Positions 7,094 to 14,741 of a stretch of 21,086 bases of DNA are shown here, piece by piece. Positions within the stretch are counted from its first letter, which is position 1, and every line of letters begins with the position of its first letter. Location: positions 1 through 21,086 of the forward strand of contig CBFICO010000034.1 in NCBI GenBank assembly GCA_965661115.1, given 5' to 3'. This DNA is from UBA6770 sp965661115 (GTDB lineage Bacteria > Bacteroidota > Bacteroidia > Flavobacteriales_G > Salibacteraceae). The translations under genes and the position numbers were made by a program. The notes below the pieces were generated by a model that ran no database searches, was not told where the DNA came from, and was given only the letters and a program-made list of their open reading frames with translations.

Positions 7094-7597
7094 ATGCAAA
7101 ATTTTTTTTTACTCATTTTACTGATTATCAGTTTTTTATCCGTAAATGCGCAGATTGATACTAACCATCAAGTAATAGGTTCTGCTGGTGAAGAGCTAAA
7201 ATCCAACAAAGGTTCAATACACTTTACTGTTGGAGAACCCATTATACAGACCTATCTTAATGGAGGAGGTGCTTCCAGCGTTACACAAGGTTTTCATCAA
7301 ACTTTTTTCGAGATTATAGACTTTTCCGAGAGCGCTCACCCCGAGAGCGACGAACTAGAAATTAAAGTATGGCCCAACCCAACCGTTCAATTTCTAAATG
7401 TAGATTTTGGAGTCCAGAGTAGTTTAGAACACCTTGAAGTAAATATTATTGACGCAAAAGGTGCTTTACTTGCAGAATTTAACGCGAGAGAAGATTTGGT
7501 GATCGATCTCAGAGACTATCCAGTAAGTAGTTATTTTTTAAGGATATACGATACAAAAAATGCGGCTGTAAATCTGTACAAAGTAATTAAACAATAA
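7094..7597 (+). CDS. Small exported protein with T9SS type A sorting domain
   Basis: A 167-residue protein with a signal peptide (MQNFFLLILLIISFLSVNAQ). About residues 25-70 form a short conserved region (QVIGSAGEELKSNKGSIHFTVGEPIIQT, then VTQGFHQTF) that I recognise from small Bacteroidota T9SS proteins of unknown role. The C-terminal 80 residues are a T9SS type A sorting domain: VWPNPTVQFLNVDF, VNIIDAKGALLAEF, VIDLRDYPVSSYFLRIYD and the terminal YKVIKQ. Such a domain directs passage through the T9SS and is usually removed when the cargo is attached to the surface. I chose ATG 7094; a TTG three codons upstream (7085) is possible. Only 5 bases separate it from the giant fibre gene and both starts share AAGTTTATG, so they are probably co-expressed. 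A role as partner or anchor of the fibre is inference. Confidence 0.85.
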   Translation: MQNFFLLILLIISFLSVNAQIDTNHQVIGSAGEELKSNKGSIHFTVGEPIIQTYLNGGGASSVTQGFHQTFFEIIDFSESAHPESDELEIKVWPNPTVQFLNVDFGVQSSLEHLEVNIIDAKGALLAEFNAREDLVIDLRDYPVSSYFLRIYDTKNAAVNLYKVIKQ

Positions 7598-7602
7598 AGT
7601 TT

Positions 7603-10600
7603 ATGAAAAAACTGATTTTACTCTTCTCCATCATGGTATGGTGTGGAATTGCTGAGGCACAAGCGCCTCAACTAATAAATTATCAGGCTGTTATTCGCGA
7701 TGCAAATAATGAGGTAATTGAAAACAAAAGCGTGTCCATACAATTGACAATCCTTAAGACCCACTCAGTTGGAATTCAAGTGTACCAAGAGGAGCATCGT
7801 GTAACAACAAACAGCTTTGGGTTAGTTAATTTGCAAATTGGTGCAGGTAGCAATAAAGTAGGCTCCTTATCAGACGTTGATTGGGGTACCGACGTTCACG
7901 TATTAAAAGTTTCCATCGATCAATCAGGAGGAAGTGCTTTTCAAGTAATGGGTTATGCGCAGCTAGTTTCTGTCCCTTATGCGCTATATGCTGCTAATGT
8001 GAGCTATTCTGATACCAGTGCTACAAATGAGTTGCAATTGCTTTCTTTTTCCAACGACACGCTTCGATTATCAAACGGAAATTCAGTTTACCTTCCAAGT
8101 AAAGATTACTCCAAGGATATAAGTGACTTAAATGATAGCATTGTGGTAATAAATAGTCGCTTAATAACCATTCAACAGCAGGTAAGAAACGACAGCATTT
8201 ATTTAGCTGGTCTAATAAACAATCATGTAAACGCAGACCAAGATGTTGATTCTTTAAACGAGATTCAAAACCTTTCAATTACTGGGAATACGTTAACCAT
8301 TTCTAAAGGGAACTCTGTGATTCTTCCTGGTGGTGCTGCTCAGAGTAATGATAACGACAGCACCAACGAACTCATTAGCGTGGTAAGCTTTGTTGGGTCA
8401 ACTCTTTCTATTACTGATGCTGGAGGCACCAAATCGGCCAATTTGAGTGCTTTATTAGATAATACTGATGCTCAAACCTTAAGTTTATCCGGCAATGTTC
8501 TATCTATTGGCGGGGGTAATTCGGTAACCCTACCAGGCAGCTCAGCAAATAACGACAATGATTCTACTAATGAATTAAACTCACAAGTTCAGTTTTCTGG
8601 AAACGTACTTACTATTACAGATGCCGGTGGTTCCAAATCAGCAAATTTGTCTTCTTTACTAGACAACACGGATAGCCAGACCCTTTCTTTGAGTGGTAAT
8701 ACTCTATCAATTTCAGGTGGTAATTCAGTAACGCTTCCAGCTGGTGGAGCTCCAAATAACGACAACGATTCTACTAATGAAATTCAATCTTTAAGTAGAA
8801 GTTCGGATACACTGTTTATTAGTAAATCAAATTATGTTGTGCTTCCAACTGGATCTGTGAATACAGACGACCAAAACTTGAGCCTTTCAGGTGACACTCT
8901 CTACATTGAGAACGGATCTCCAGTTATTCTGACCAAATATTTAAACACAGATGCTCAAAATTTAACCCTGTCAGGAAATACGCTTTCTATTAGTGGCGGA
9001 AATTCAGTTACACTTCCTGCTGGAGGTGCTCCAAACAACGATAACGACTCTACCAATGAGTTGCAAACGCTAAATCTAACTGGAAATACCCTGAGTATAT
9101 CCAATGGTAATAGCGTAACTCTTGCTTCAGGAGCTGTAAATCACGATAACGATTCCACCAATGAATTGATAACTTCTGTATTGCTTAGTAATGACACTTT
9201 AAGCATTACAGATGCTGGAGGAACAAAATCCGTTAGCTTGTCTAACTATTTAGACAACACCGACACGCAAATGCTTTCTCTTAGTGGTGACACCATTTAC
9301 CTAAGCAATGGTGGATTTGTAAAACTCCCCGCAGCTACCAGTGGATTTGATGGCGATAGCAGTAGCACAAATGAGCTACAGAACCTGACGATAAACAGCG
9401 ATACATTGTCTATTAGCAACGGGAACTTTGTTGTACTGCCTTCGGGTACTGTAAATACCGATGATCAAAACCTTACGATTTCTGGAGATACCTTGAGTAT
9501 TGAAGATGGAAACTTTGTTATTCTTCCTTCAACTACGGTAAATAACGATAATGACTCTACCAACGAATTAAATAGTTCATTGGCTTTGTCTGGTACAACC
9601 TTAACTATTACTGATGCTGGTGGAGCAAAATCTGCAAATCTTTCAATAATCAATACCGATAATCAAACACTAAGCTTGTCCGGAAATACTTTAAGTATTT
9701 CTGGAGGTAATAATGTTACTTTACCTGCGAATTCAGTTAATAATGATAACGATTCGACCAACGAGATTCAAACCTTAACGCTTACAGGAAATACATTAAG
9801 TATATCTAATGGGAATAGCGTAACACTTGCTTCTGGGGCGGTTAACAACGATAACGACTCTACTAATGAGCTAAACACTTCAGTTTCGGTTTCCGGCAAT
9901 ACTTTATCTATAACTGATGCTGGAGGTTCAAAAACTGCAGATTTATCAGCGTTTAAAGACAATACGGATAGTCAAACGCTATCTGTAAACGGGAGCACCT
10001 TATCAATATCAGGTGGAAACAGTGTAACTCTACCTGCGGGTTCTGTAAACAACGACAACGATTCTACTAATGAATTAAATACTGCGTTTACCTTGTCGTC
10101 GAACAACTTAACCATTACCGATGCTGCAGGAGCAAAAACAGTGAATTTAGCTGGGTATTTAGACAATACGGATGCTCAAACTTTAAGTTTATCTGGAAAT
10201 ACGCTAAGTATTTCTGGAGGTAATAATGTCACATTCCCTTCAGGGAACGCTTACACTACTAAAGGAATCGATTCAGTGCTTACCGCAGGTAACAATGCCG
10301 CGGGATTGAATATGACCAACCTTGGAGCTTTGGACGTAAACAATGGAATTACAGCAAGCACCATTAGATTGACAACCGGAGCTGGAGCAAACAAGATTCT
10401 TACATCGGATGCAAGTGGTAATGCTTCATGGCAAACAGCTGCTTCTATTTCATTAGGTGATACAACTCAAATAGCCGATTTGGATGGAGATACAAAAATT
10501 ATGACTGAAGAATCTTCGGATGAGGATATAATTCGATTTGATTTAGCTGGAACCGAACGTTGGATTATGCAATCTACCAGAATAGAACCGACCGGAACTG

Positions 10601-12843
10601 GTGGGTCAGTATTTATTGGTTTAAACGCTGGGCAAAATGATGACCTGACCAATAACAACAACACATTTTTAGGAAATAATTCAGGACAAACAACTACTAC
10701 TGGTTATTACAATGTTGGTGTGGGAAGACAAGCCATGTTGCTAAACTCAACGGGTAGAGAAAATACAAGTGTGGGAGGTCAAGCACTTTACAGTAACACT
10801 TCGGGTTGGAGAAATGCTTCAATTGGTTACCAATCAATGTATTCCAATCAGACTGGAATAGCTAATACTGCTATGGGTTCTAGAGCGCTAAGAAGTAATT
10901 CAAATACAAGTTACAATTCCGCTTTTGGTTATGATGCATTGTATTCAAATAGCTCAACTGGTAATACGGCTTTAGGATCATTTGCGGGAAGAAGTTTGGT
11001 GACAGGGGCCTACAATGCTGTTGTTGGTTATGCAGCTTTGTATTCAAATGTTACGGGAGCAAGAAACGTTGCAATAGGTAATGATGCTATGAGAACTTCT
11101 GTTTCGGGTTCAAACAATACGGTTGTTGGACAGCGAGCGTTATACAGAAACATTAACGGAAATAATAATGTGGTATTAGGAAGGAATGCTGGATTCAACA
11201 ATTCAACTGGATCAGGAAATGTATTAATTGGATACCAGGCAGGTTACTCAGAAACAGGTTCTGATAAACTGTATATTGACAATAGTAATACCGCTTCGCC
11301 CTTAATATACGGTGACTTTTCTACGGATGAAATTAAGGTAAATGGCGATTTAGAAGTTCGAGCTGATTTAGTTATACCAACTGGGGCTGGAGCAGGTAAA
11401 TTATTGACCTCTGATGCAAATGGTAAAGCCTCCTGGACGGTTCCTGGTGCTGTTTCTTTAGGAGATACAACTCAGGTAAGTGATTTAGATGGGGATACTA
11501 AAATACAAATGGAAGAATCCACAGATGAAGACATAATGCGATTTGATATTGCTGGTACCGAACAATGGGTAATGAAAGGAGCAAGATTAGAAAGTTATAA
11601 TTCTGGACGATCTGTTTTTATTGGTGAGCAAGTAGGTCAAAATGATGATTTATCAAATAATGACAATGTTTTCGTAGGTTATAGAAGTGGTCGTGACAAT
11701 ACCACTGGGTCACAAAACACTGCCATTGGTGGTAATGCGTTAAGAAATAATACTACAGGTAGGTATAATTCAGCTACTGGATATTCGGCCTTATGGGTAA
11801 ATACCATTGGACAGCAAAACTCTGCTTATGGATATTACGCATTGGGCGCTAATACTTCCGGTTCATATAACTCCGCATTTGGTCTCGGGGCGTTGAGGTT
11901 AAACAATACTGGACGATATAACACAGCAACTGGTTATTATGCTCTATACAGGAATGCAACTGGTGAATATAATGCTGCGGTAGGCGCAAGTGCGTTGAGA
12001 TTTAATACAACAGGATTCAGAAATGCTGCTTTAGGTTACGCTTCGTTATATTTTAATACAACAGGTTTTAGAAATGTTGGTACAGGAATGTACACTCTTT
12101 ACAGGAATACAACGGGTTACGACAATGTGGCGTCAGGATATTATTCAAGTGGATTTACTACAACTGGATATGAAAATGCTGCAATTGGTGTCAACTCACT
12201 ATATCAAAACACAACGGGGAGCAGAAATGCTGCTCTGGGTTTTAGAGCTGGTTATTATGGTCAAACAGGTGTGCAAAACACATATGTTGGTTCATATGCA
12301 GGTTCAGCTTCAGGTACAAATTTTTCAAACGTAACGGCTCTTGGTTATAATGCCAGAACAACAGCTTCAAACCAAGTTAGGATTGGAAATTCATCAGTAA
12401 CCAGTATTGGAGGGCAGGTAGGTTGGACCACTATTTCGGATGGGAGGTTTAAAGAAAATGTGAAATCTGATGTAGCTGGAATTGACTTCATAATTAAACT
12501 GGAACCTGTAACATATACGCTAAAAACGGAGGAAATTTTCGAGCAATTAGAGAATACAGATTCATTGGAAACTTATGGGTCGAACACAACAGATAGATTA
12601 GAAAAGTCGAAGACTGTTCAGTCGGGTTTTATAGCGCAAGATGTAGAAAAAGCTGCGAAAGAATTAGGCTATTCATTCAGCGGTGTTGACGCTCCTAAAA
12701 ATGATCAAGATATTTATGGATTAAGGTATTCAGAGTTTGTAGTTCCTTTGGTAAAGGCAATGCAGGAGCAACAAGAAATGATTAATAAACAACAAGAATT
12801 AATTGAACAGCTAGAGGAAAGAATTAAAAGCTTGGAGAGGTAG
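7603..12843 (+). CDS. Giant repeat-rich surface fibre with C-terminal S74 intramolecular chaperone (tail-fibre-domain protein)
   Basis: A 1746-residue exported protein. In order: signal peptide (about 1-19); a Bacteroidota N-terminal domain (about 20-135; APQLINYQAVIRDANNEVI, VSVPYALYAANV); a repeat region (137-879) alternating LSLSGNTLSISGGNSVTLP with DNDSTNE and LxITDAGGxKSANLS motifs; two copies of a 335-residue module (from 926 and 1261), each with a DLDGDTKI...EES acidic segment, an AGTERW-type strand and a tract of 17-residue repeats; and a C-terminal Peptidase_S74 domain (about 1608-1715) starting TISDGRFKENV, with Ser1612 and Lys1617 at the spacing of the known Ser-Lys self-cleavage dyad. 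A glutamine/glutamate-rich coiled coil ends the protein. In phage tail spikes and MYRF, S74 domains drive trimerisation and then cut themselves off, so a trimeric fibre is expected. It has no T9SS sorting domain of its own, but the gene just upstream does. Adhesion is the likeliest role (inference). Confidence 0.88.
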   Translation: MKKLILLFSIMVWCGIAEAQAPQLINYQAVIRDANNEVIENKSVSIQLTILKTHSVGIQVYQEEHRVTTNSFGLVNLQIGAGSNKVGSLSDVDWGTDVHVLKVSIDQSGGSAFQVMGYAQLVSVPYALYAANVSYSDTSATNELQLLSFSNDTLRLSNGNSVYLPSKDYSKDISDLNDSIVVINSRLITIQQQVRNDSIYLAGLINNHVNADQDVDSLNEIQNLSITGNTLTISKGNSVILPGGAAQSNDNDSTNELISVVSFVGSTLSITDAGGTKSANLSALLDNTDAQTLSLSGNVLSIGGGNSVTLPGSSANNDNDSTNELNSQVQFSGNVLTITDAGGSKSANLSSLLDNTDSQTLSLSGNTLSISGGNSVTLPAGGAPNNDNDSTNEIQSLSRSSDTLFISKSNYVVLPTGSVNTDDQNLSLSGDTLYIENGSPVILTKYLNTDAQNLTLSGNTLSISGGNSVTLPAGGAPNNDNDSTNELQTLNLTGNTLSISNGNSVTLASGAVNHDNDSTNELITSVLLSNDTLSITDAGGTKSVSLSNYLDNTDTQMLSLSGDTIYLSNGGFVKLPAATSGFDGDSSSTNELQNLTINSDTLSISNGNFVVLPSGTVNTDDQNLTISGDTLSIEDGNFVILPSTTVNNDNDSTNELNSSLALSGTTLTITDAGGAKSANLSIINTDNQTLSLSGNTLSISGGNNVTLPANSVNNDNDSTNEIQTLTLTGNTLSISNGNSVTLASGAVNNDNDSTNELNTSVSVSGNTLSITDAGGSKTADLSAFKDNTDSQTLSVNGSTLSISGGNSVTLPAGSVNNDNDSTNELNTAFTLSSNNLTITDAAGAKTVNLAGYLDNTDAQTLSLSGNTLSISGGNNVTFPSGNAYTTKGIDSVLTAGNNAAGLNMTNLGALDVNNGITASTIRLTTGAGANKILTSDASGNASWQTAASISLGDTTQIADLDGDTKIMTEESSDEDIIRFDLAGTERWIMQSTRIEPTGTGGSVFIGLNAGQNDDLTNNNNTFLGNNSGQTTTTGYYNVGVGRQAMLLNSTGRENTSVGGQALYSNTSGWRNASIGYQSMYSNQTGIANTAMGSRALRSNSNTSYNSAFGYDALYSNSSTGNTALGSFAGRSLVTGAYNAVVGYAALYSNVTGARNVAIGNDAMRTSVSGSNNTVVGQRALYRNINGNNNVVLGRNAGFNNSTGSGNVLIGYQAGYSETGSDKLYIDNSNTASPLIYGDFSTDEIKVNGDLEVRADLVIPTGAGAGKLLTSDANGKASWTVPGAVSLGDTTQVSDLDGDTKIQMEESTDEDIMRFDIAGTEQWVMKGARLESYNSGRSVFIGEQVGQNDDLSNNDNVFVGYRSGRDNTTGSQNTAIGGNALRNNTTGRYNSATGYSALWVNTIGQQNSAYGYYALGANTSGSYNSAFGLGALRLNNTGRYNTATGYYALYRNATGEYNAAVGASALRFNTTGFRNAALGYASLYFNTTGFRNVGTGMYTLYRNTTGYDNVASGYYSSGFTTTGYENAAIGVNSLYQNTTGSRNAALGFRAGYYGQTGVQNTYVGSYAGSASGTNFSNVTALGYNARTTASNQVRIGNSSVTSIGGQVGWTTISDGRFKENVKSDVAGIDFIIKLEPVTYTLKTEEIFEQLENTDSLETYGSNTTDRLEKSKTVQSGFIAQDVEKAAKELGYSFSGVDAPKNDQDIYGLRYSEFVVPLVKAMQEQQEMINKQQELIEQLEERIKSLER
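8011..10239 (+). repeat. DNDSTNE / GNTLSISGGNSVTLP protein-coding repeats
   Basis: Residues 137-879 of the fibre hold twelve units anchored on an acidic heptad: nine are exactly DNDSTNE, three are degenerate (SDTSATNE, DQDVDSLNE, DGDSSSTNE). Between anchors, two strand-like units alternate: L-S-L-S-G-N-T-L-S-I-S-G-G-N-S-V-T-L-P and L-x-I-T-D-A-G-G-x-K-S-A-N-L-S followed by DNTD. The D-x-D-x-S/T-x-E spacing suggests calcium binding (inference). DNA copies differ at synonymous positions, so the array is old at DNA level. Confidence 0.88.
10660..11217 (+). repeat. 17-residue (51-bp) repeat tract 1
   Basis: Eleven consecutive units (residues 1020-1205) with consensus N-x-[A/V]-x-G-x-x-A-L-x-x-N-x-T-G-x-x. 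Ten are 51 bp and one (NSAFGYDALYSNSSTG) is 48 bp. A twelfth, degenerate unit continues to about 11265. The regular Asn, Gly and Ala/Leu positions suggest a beta-solenoid or trimeric fibre shaft. Confidence 0.88.
11665..12327 (+). repeat. 17-residue (51-bp) repeat tract 2
   Basis: Thirteen uninterrupted 51-bp units (residues 1355-1575) with the same consensus as tract 1 and a partial fourteenth (NVTALGYNARTTAS). Adjacent units near 12001 and 12052 share an identical 14-mer, suggesting recent local duplication within an otherwise diverged array. Confidence 0.9.
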
Positions 12844-12866
12844 CTCTAGTCATTAAGATTTTTCTA

Positions 12867-13484
12867 TTGGAACTTCAAGCGCTATTTTCTTTCCTTACAG
12901 CCTCTGTGTTACTCACGCTAATGCCTGGACCAGACAATATTTTCCTGTTAACCCAGAGTATTACACGAGGTGCAAAAACTGGAATTTTAATCTCATCTGG
13001 TTTAGTAAGTGGAGTTTGGGTGCACACTGCCATTGCTGCCACTGGTTTGTCTGTTGTTTTGAAACAGTCAGAAGTTGTGTACTCAATTGTTTTGTACCTA
13101 GGTGCTGCATACTTGTTTTATTTGGCTTTTCAGGCAACTAAAGAAGAGCCTATTGAGGCTGGAGTTTCAGCAAACCCTGAGCAACCTACTGGAGGCTTTA
13201 GTCTTTTCCGCACTGGATTTTTTATGAACGTGCTTAACCCTAAAGTTACCCTTTTCTTTGTTGCTCTCTTGCCGCAATTTATAACCCCAAACGGATGGGA
13301 CATGCCTTATCAGTTTGGCGTTTTAGGATTGGTTTTTATTGTCCAAGCATTTATAATTTTCGGTCTAATTTCAGTTCTTGCTGGCAGGTTAACTGATTAT
13401 TTAAACAGTTCTAAGTTTTGGCACATTACCAAATGGAGTAAGGTGGTTATTCTTACTTTGTTAGGGATGTTTTTGCTAATCTAA
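12867..13484 (+). CDS. LysE/RhtB-family amino-acid exporter
   Basis: A 205-residue inner-membrane protein with about six hydrophobic segments. The signature near the N-terminus, LTLMPGPDNIFLLTQSITRGAKTG, is the LysE/RhtB family hallmark, and FRTGFFMNVLNPKVTLFFVALLPQF matches its second conserved block. Members export amino acids or derivatives such as homoserine and threonine; the substrate here is unknown. The start is TTG: an in-frame TAA lies at 12825-12827, no ATG intervenes, and MELQALFSFLTAS fits the family N-terminus. It begins 23 bases after the fibre gene, with no terminator between, and its end overlaps the convergent acyltransferase gene by 9 bases. Confidence 0.92.
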   Translation: MELQALFSFLTASVLLTLMPGPDNIFLLTQSITRGAKTGILISSGLVSGVWVHTAIAATGLSVVLKQSEVVYSIVLYLGAAYLFYLAFQATKEEPIEAGVSANPEQPTGGFSLFRTGFFMNVLNPKVTLFFVALLPQFITPNGWDMPYQFGVLGLVFIVQAFIIFGLISVLAGRLTDYLNSSKFWHITKWSKVVILTLLGMFLLI

Positions 13485-14390
13485 ATTGGGCAAGTAAGGT
13501 TCTCCATGGAGCTCCATTCCTTCTGGCTTTTCGCGTTTCCAACGTTTGTGTGTCCAAAGCCATCCAACTGGGTCGTTTATAATTGTTTCCTCCAGCATTT
13601 TGGTGTAAGCTGCAGTTATTTCACCGTATGAAGTTTTTGTGGGTTCTGCAGATACTTCAGTGTATTCAAACTCGTAAAAACCTCTTCTAATTTTATTGAT
13701 TTTACAAAACACAACCGGTATGTCTTTTTCAACCGCAAATTTTTCGGCACCAAATGCAACGGGCGTTTCTTGATTCAAAAACCACATCCAATAGGCTTTG
13801 CCAGCATTGTGCGGTGCTTGGTCGCTTCCAAAGATGTAACCATAACTACCGTTTTCATGGTTTTCAAAAAAATCTTTCACTTGCTGAAAGGGTAAGGGTA
13901 ACACCCCAAAACTCGACCGGATTTTCTGCAACTTTTTCTCAAAATACTGGTTACTTAATTGCTTGTAGATTAGTACAACTTTGTGTTTTAAAGGTGTATC
14001 AATTCCTAAAAACCACCACTCCCAACTGTAGTAATGTCCAGTAGTTATGATTACCGATTTTCCTTGGTTAAAATACTTTTCGAGTAACTCAGGATTTCTA
14101 TTATACATCCTTTTTTCGATGTCCTCTTTACTTATAGTGAGTCCTTTAATGCCTTCAATTATGGTATCGCAAAATTGTCTGTAAAACTGCTTGGCAATTC
14201 TAATGTGTTCTCTTCTGGAATGGGTGGGAAACGATTTTGAAAGGTTGCGGTAAACTACTTTTTTCCGATATCCAATTACATAATAAAGTAACAGGAACAT
14301 AACGTCGGAAATAATATACAGAATCCGGTATGGAAGATTGCTAAATGGAATTACAATAAGGTAATAGACTAAAAAACTAAAAAGCTTCAT
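13476..14390 (-). CDS. LpxL/HtrB-type lysophospholipid acyltransferase
   Basis: A 304-residue membrane-associated acyltransferase. An N-terminal hydrophobic segment (about 3-40) is followed by the catalytic block TTGHYYSWEWW, giving an H-x4-E motif (His118, Glu123) in place of the more usual HxxxxD; HX4E is common in this family. The FGSDQAP block and the C-terminal NDPVGWLWTHKRWK are further hallmarks of LpxL/LpxM-like enzymes, which add a secondary acyl chain to lipid A or a related lipid at the inner-membrane face. Which lipid is acylated cannot be told from sequence. The start ATG lies 1 base after the stop of the S4-domain gene (TAG-C-ATG), indicating translational coupling. Confidence 0.9.
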   Translation of the reverse strand: MKLFSFLVYYLIVIPFSNLPYRILYIISDVMFLLLYYVIGYRKKVVYRNLSKSFPTHSRREHIRIAKQFYRQFCDTIIEGIKGLTISKEDIEKRMYNRNPELLEKYFNQGKSVIITTGHYYSWEWWFLGIDTPLKHKVVLIYKQLSNQYFEKKLQKIRSSFGVLPLPFQQVKDFFENHENGSYGYIFGSDQAPHNAGKAYWMWFLNQETPVAFGAEKFAVEKDIPVVFCKINKIRRGFYEFEYTEVSAEPTKTSYGEITAAYTKMLEETIINDPVGWLWTHKRWKREKPEGMELHGEPYLPNLD

Positions 14391-14391
14391 G

Positions 14392-14595
14392 CTATTTGAT
14401 TGCTACTTTCTGTTCGTGAAAAGAAACCACATCACCTTGTCTAAGCTTTCTTCGTTTTCTGAATTCTTGCTCACCATTTACGGTTATTTCACCGTCTATA
14501 ATTACAGTATTGGCTGCGCCTCCAGACTCTACCAGGCCAACTAACTTAAGTAATTTGTTTAATTCTATGTAATCTTCAGTAAGCTCAAATTCCAT
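14392..14595 (-). CDS. Small S4-domain RNA-binding protein (YbcJ-like)
   Basis: A 67-residue protein made almost entirely of one S4 domain: ELNKLLKLVGLVESGGAANTVIIDGEITVNG, then RKRRKLRQGDVVSF. Stand-alone S4 proteins of this size bind RNA and are often linked to ribosome or tRNA handling; the exact role is unknown. It is the first gene of a two-gene operon with the acyltransferase, with a 1-base gap. A -7 box lies 4 bases before the ATG, so its mRNA may be leaderless. Confidence 0.87.
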   Translation of the reverse strand: MEFELTEDYIELNKLLKLVGLVESGGAANTVIIDGEITVNGEQEFRKRRKLRQGDVVSFHEQKVAIK

Positions 14596-14599
14596 GGTT

Positions 14600-14607
14600 C
14601 AAAAGTA
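14600..14607 (-). promoter_or_regulatory. -7 promoter box for the S4/acyltransferase operon
   Basis: On the minus strand TACTTTTG matches TAnnTTTG exactly and ends 4 bases before the ATG at 14595. No clear -33 TTG at normal spacing. Initiation would be at or close to the start codon. Confidence 0.45.
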
Positions 14608-14688
14608 GCATTGTGTGCTATACCATTGAGCTAATTAGTTGCCGTTTAGCTAGAAAAGAAACTTTTAACACAACTTTTTTCGATTCTA

Positions 14689-14718
14689 TTTGCTTTTCTA
14701 AAATTAAAGTTAGCTTTG
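14689..14718 (+). promoter_or_regulatory. Promoter of the MarR-RND efflux operon
   Basis: TTTG (14689-14692) and TAGCTTTG (14711-14718) separated by 18 bases form the best-spaced Bacteroidota promoter in the window. It predicts initiation around 14724 and places the true MarR start at TTG 14742, since the ATG at 14613 lies upstream of this promoter. Confidence 0.65.
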
Positions 14719-14723
14719 CAACC

Positions 14724-14737
14724 GTTAACAGGTTAAC
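14724..14737 (+). promoter_or_regulatory. Candidate MarR operator
   Basis: GTTAAC-AG-GTTAAC: two copies of a 6-bp palindrome 8 bases apart, so the whole 14 bases are nearly dyad-symmetric. It overlaps the predicted transcription start, just before the MarR start codon, where an autorepressor would bind. MarR binding is inference. Confidence 0.45.
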
Positions 14738-14741
14738 TAAA

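Larger units (their letters stand above)
10378..12435 (+). repeat. Two tandem copies of a 1005-bp module in the fibre gene
   Basis: The segment starting GAGANKILTSDASGNASW (10378) recurs as GAGAGKLLTSDANGKASW (11383), exactly 1005 bases (335 codons) later. Both copies continue through SLGDTTQ, DLDGDTKI, EES(S/T)DEDI, AGTE(R/Q)W and SVFIG into 17-residue repeats. Copy 2 runs into the S74 domain and carries more of these repeats. Confidence 0.88.

Noticed and set aside
9465..10166. Three antisense frames of 62-64 codons at similar positions in the repeats (9465-9653, 9768-9962, 9972-10166)
   Set aside because: They arise because the sense repeats avoid antisense stops in that frame. They have no signal, domain or start context and mirror the repeat period.
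12074..12334. 86-codon frame on the plus strand inside the fibre repeats
   Set aside because: Out-of-frame reading of the 51-bp repeats within a clearly coding gene; its composition is low-complexity.
7603..12843. Prophage origin for the fibre gene, because of its tail-fibre-like S74 domain
   Set aside because: No phage structural, packaging or lysis genes are nearby, and the N-terminus has a signal peptide and a Bacteroidota-specific secreted domain. A cellular surface protein fits better.
14608..14634. On the minus strand, TAGCTCAATGGTATAGCA resembles a tRNA D-arm just before the S4 gene promoter
   Set aside because: No acceptor, anticodon or T-arm pairing could be completed around it. 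It is either chance or a very short tRNA remnant; a tRNAscan or covariance search would decide.
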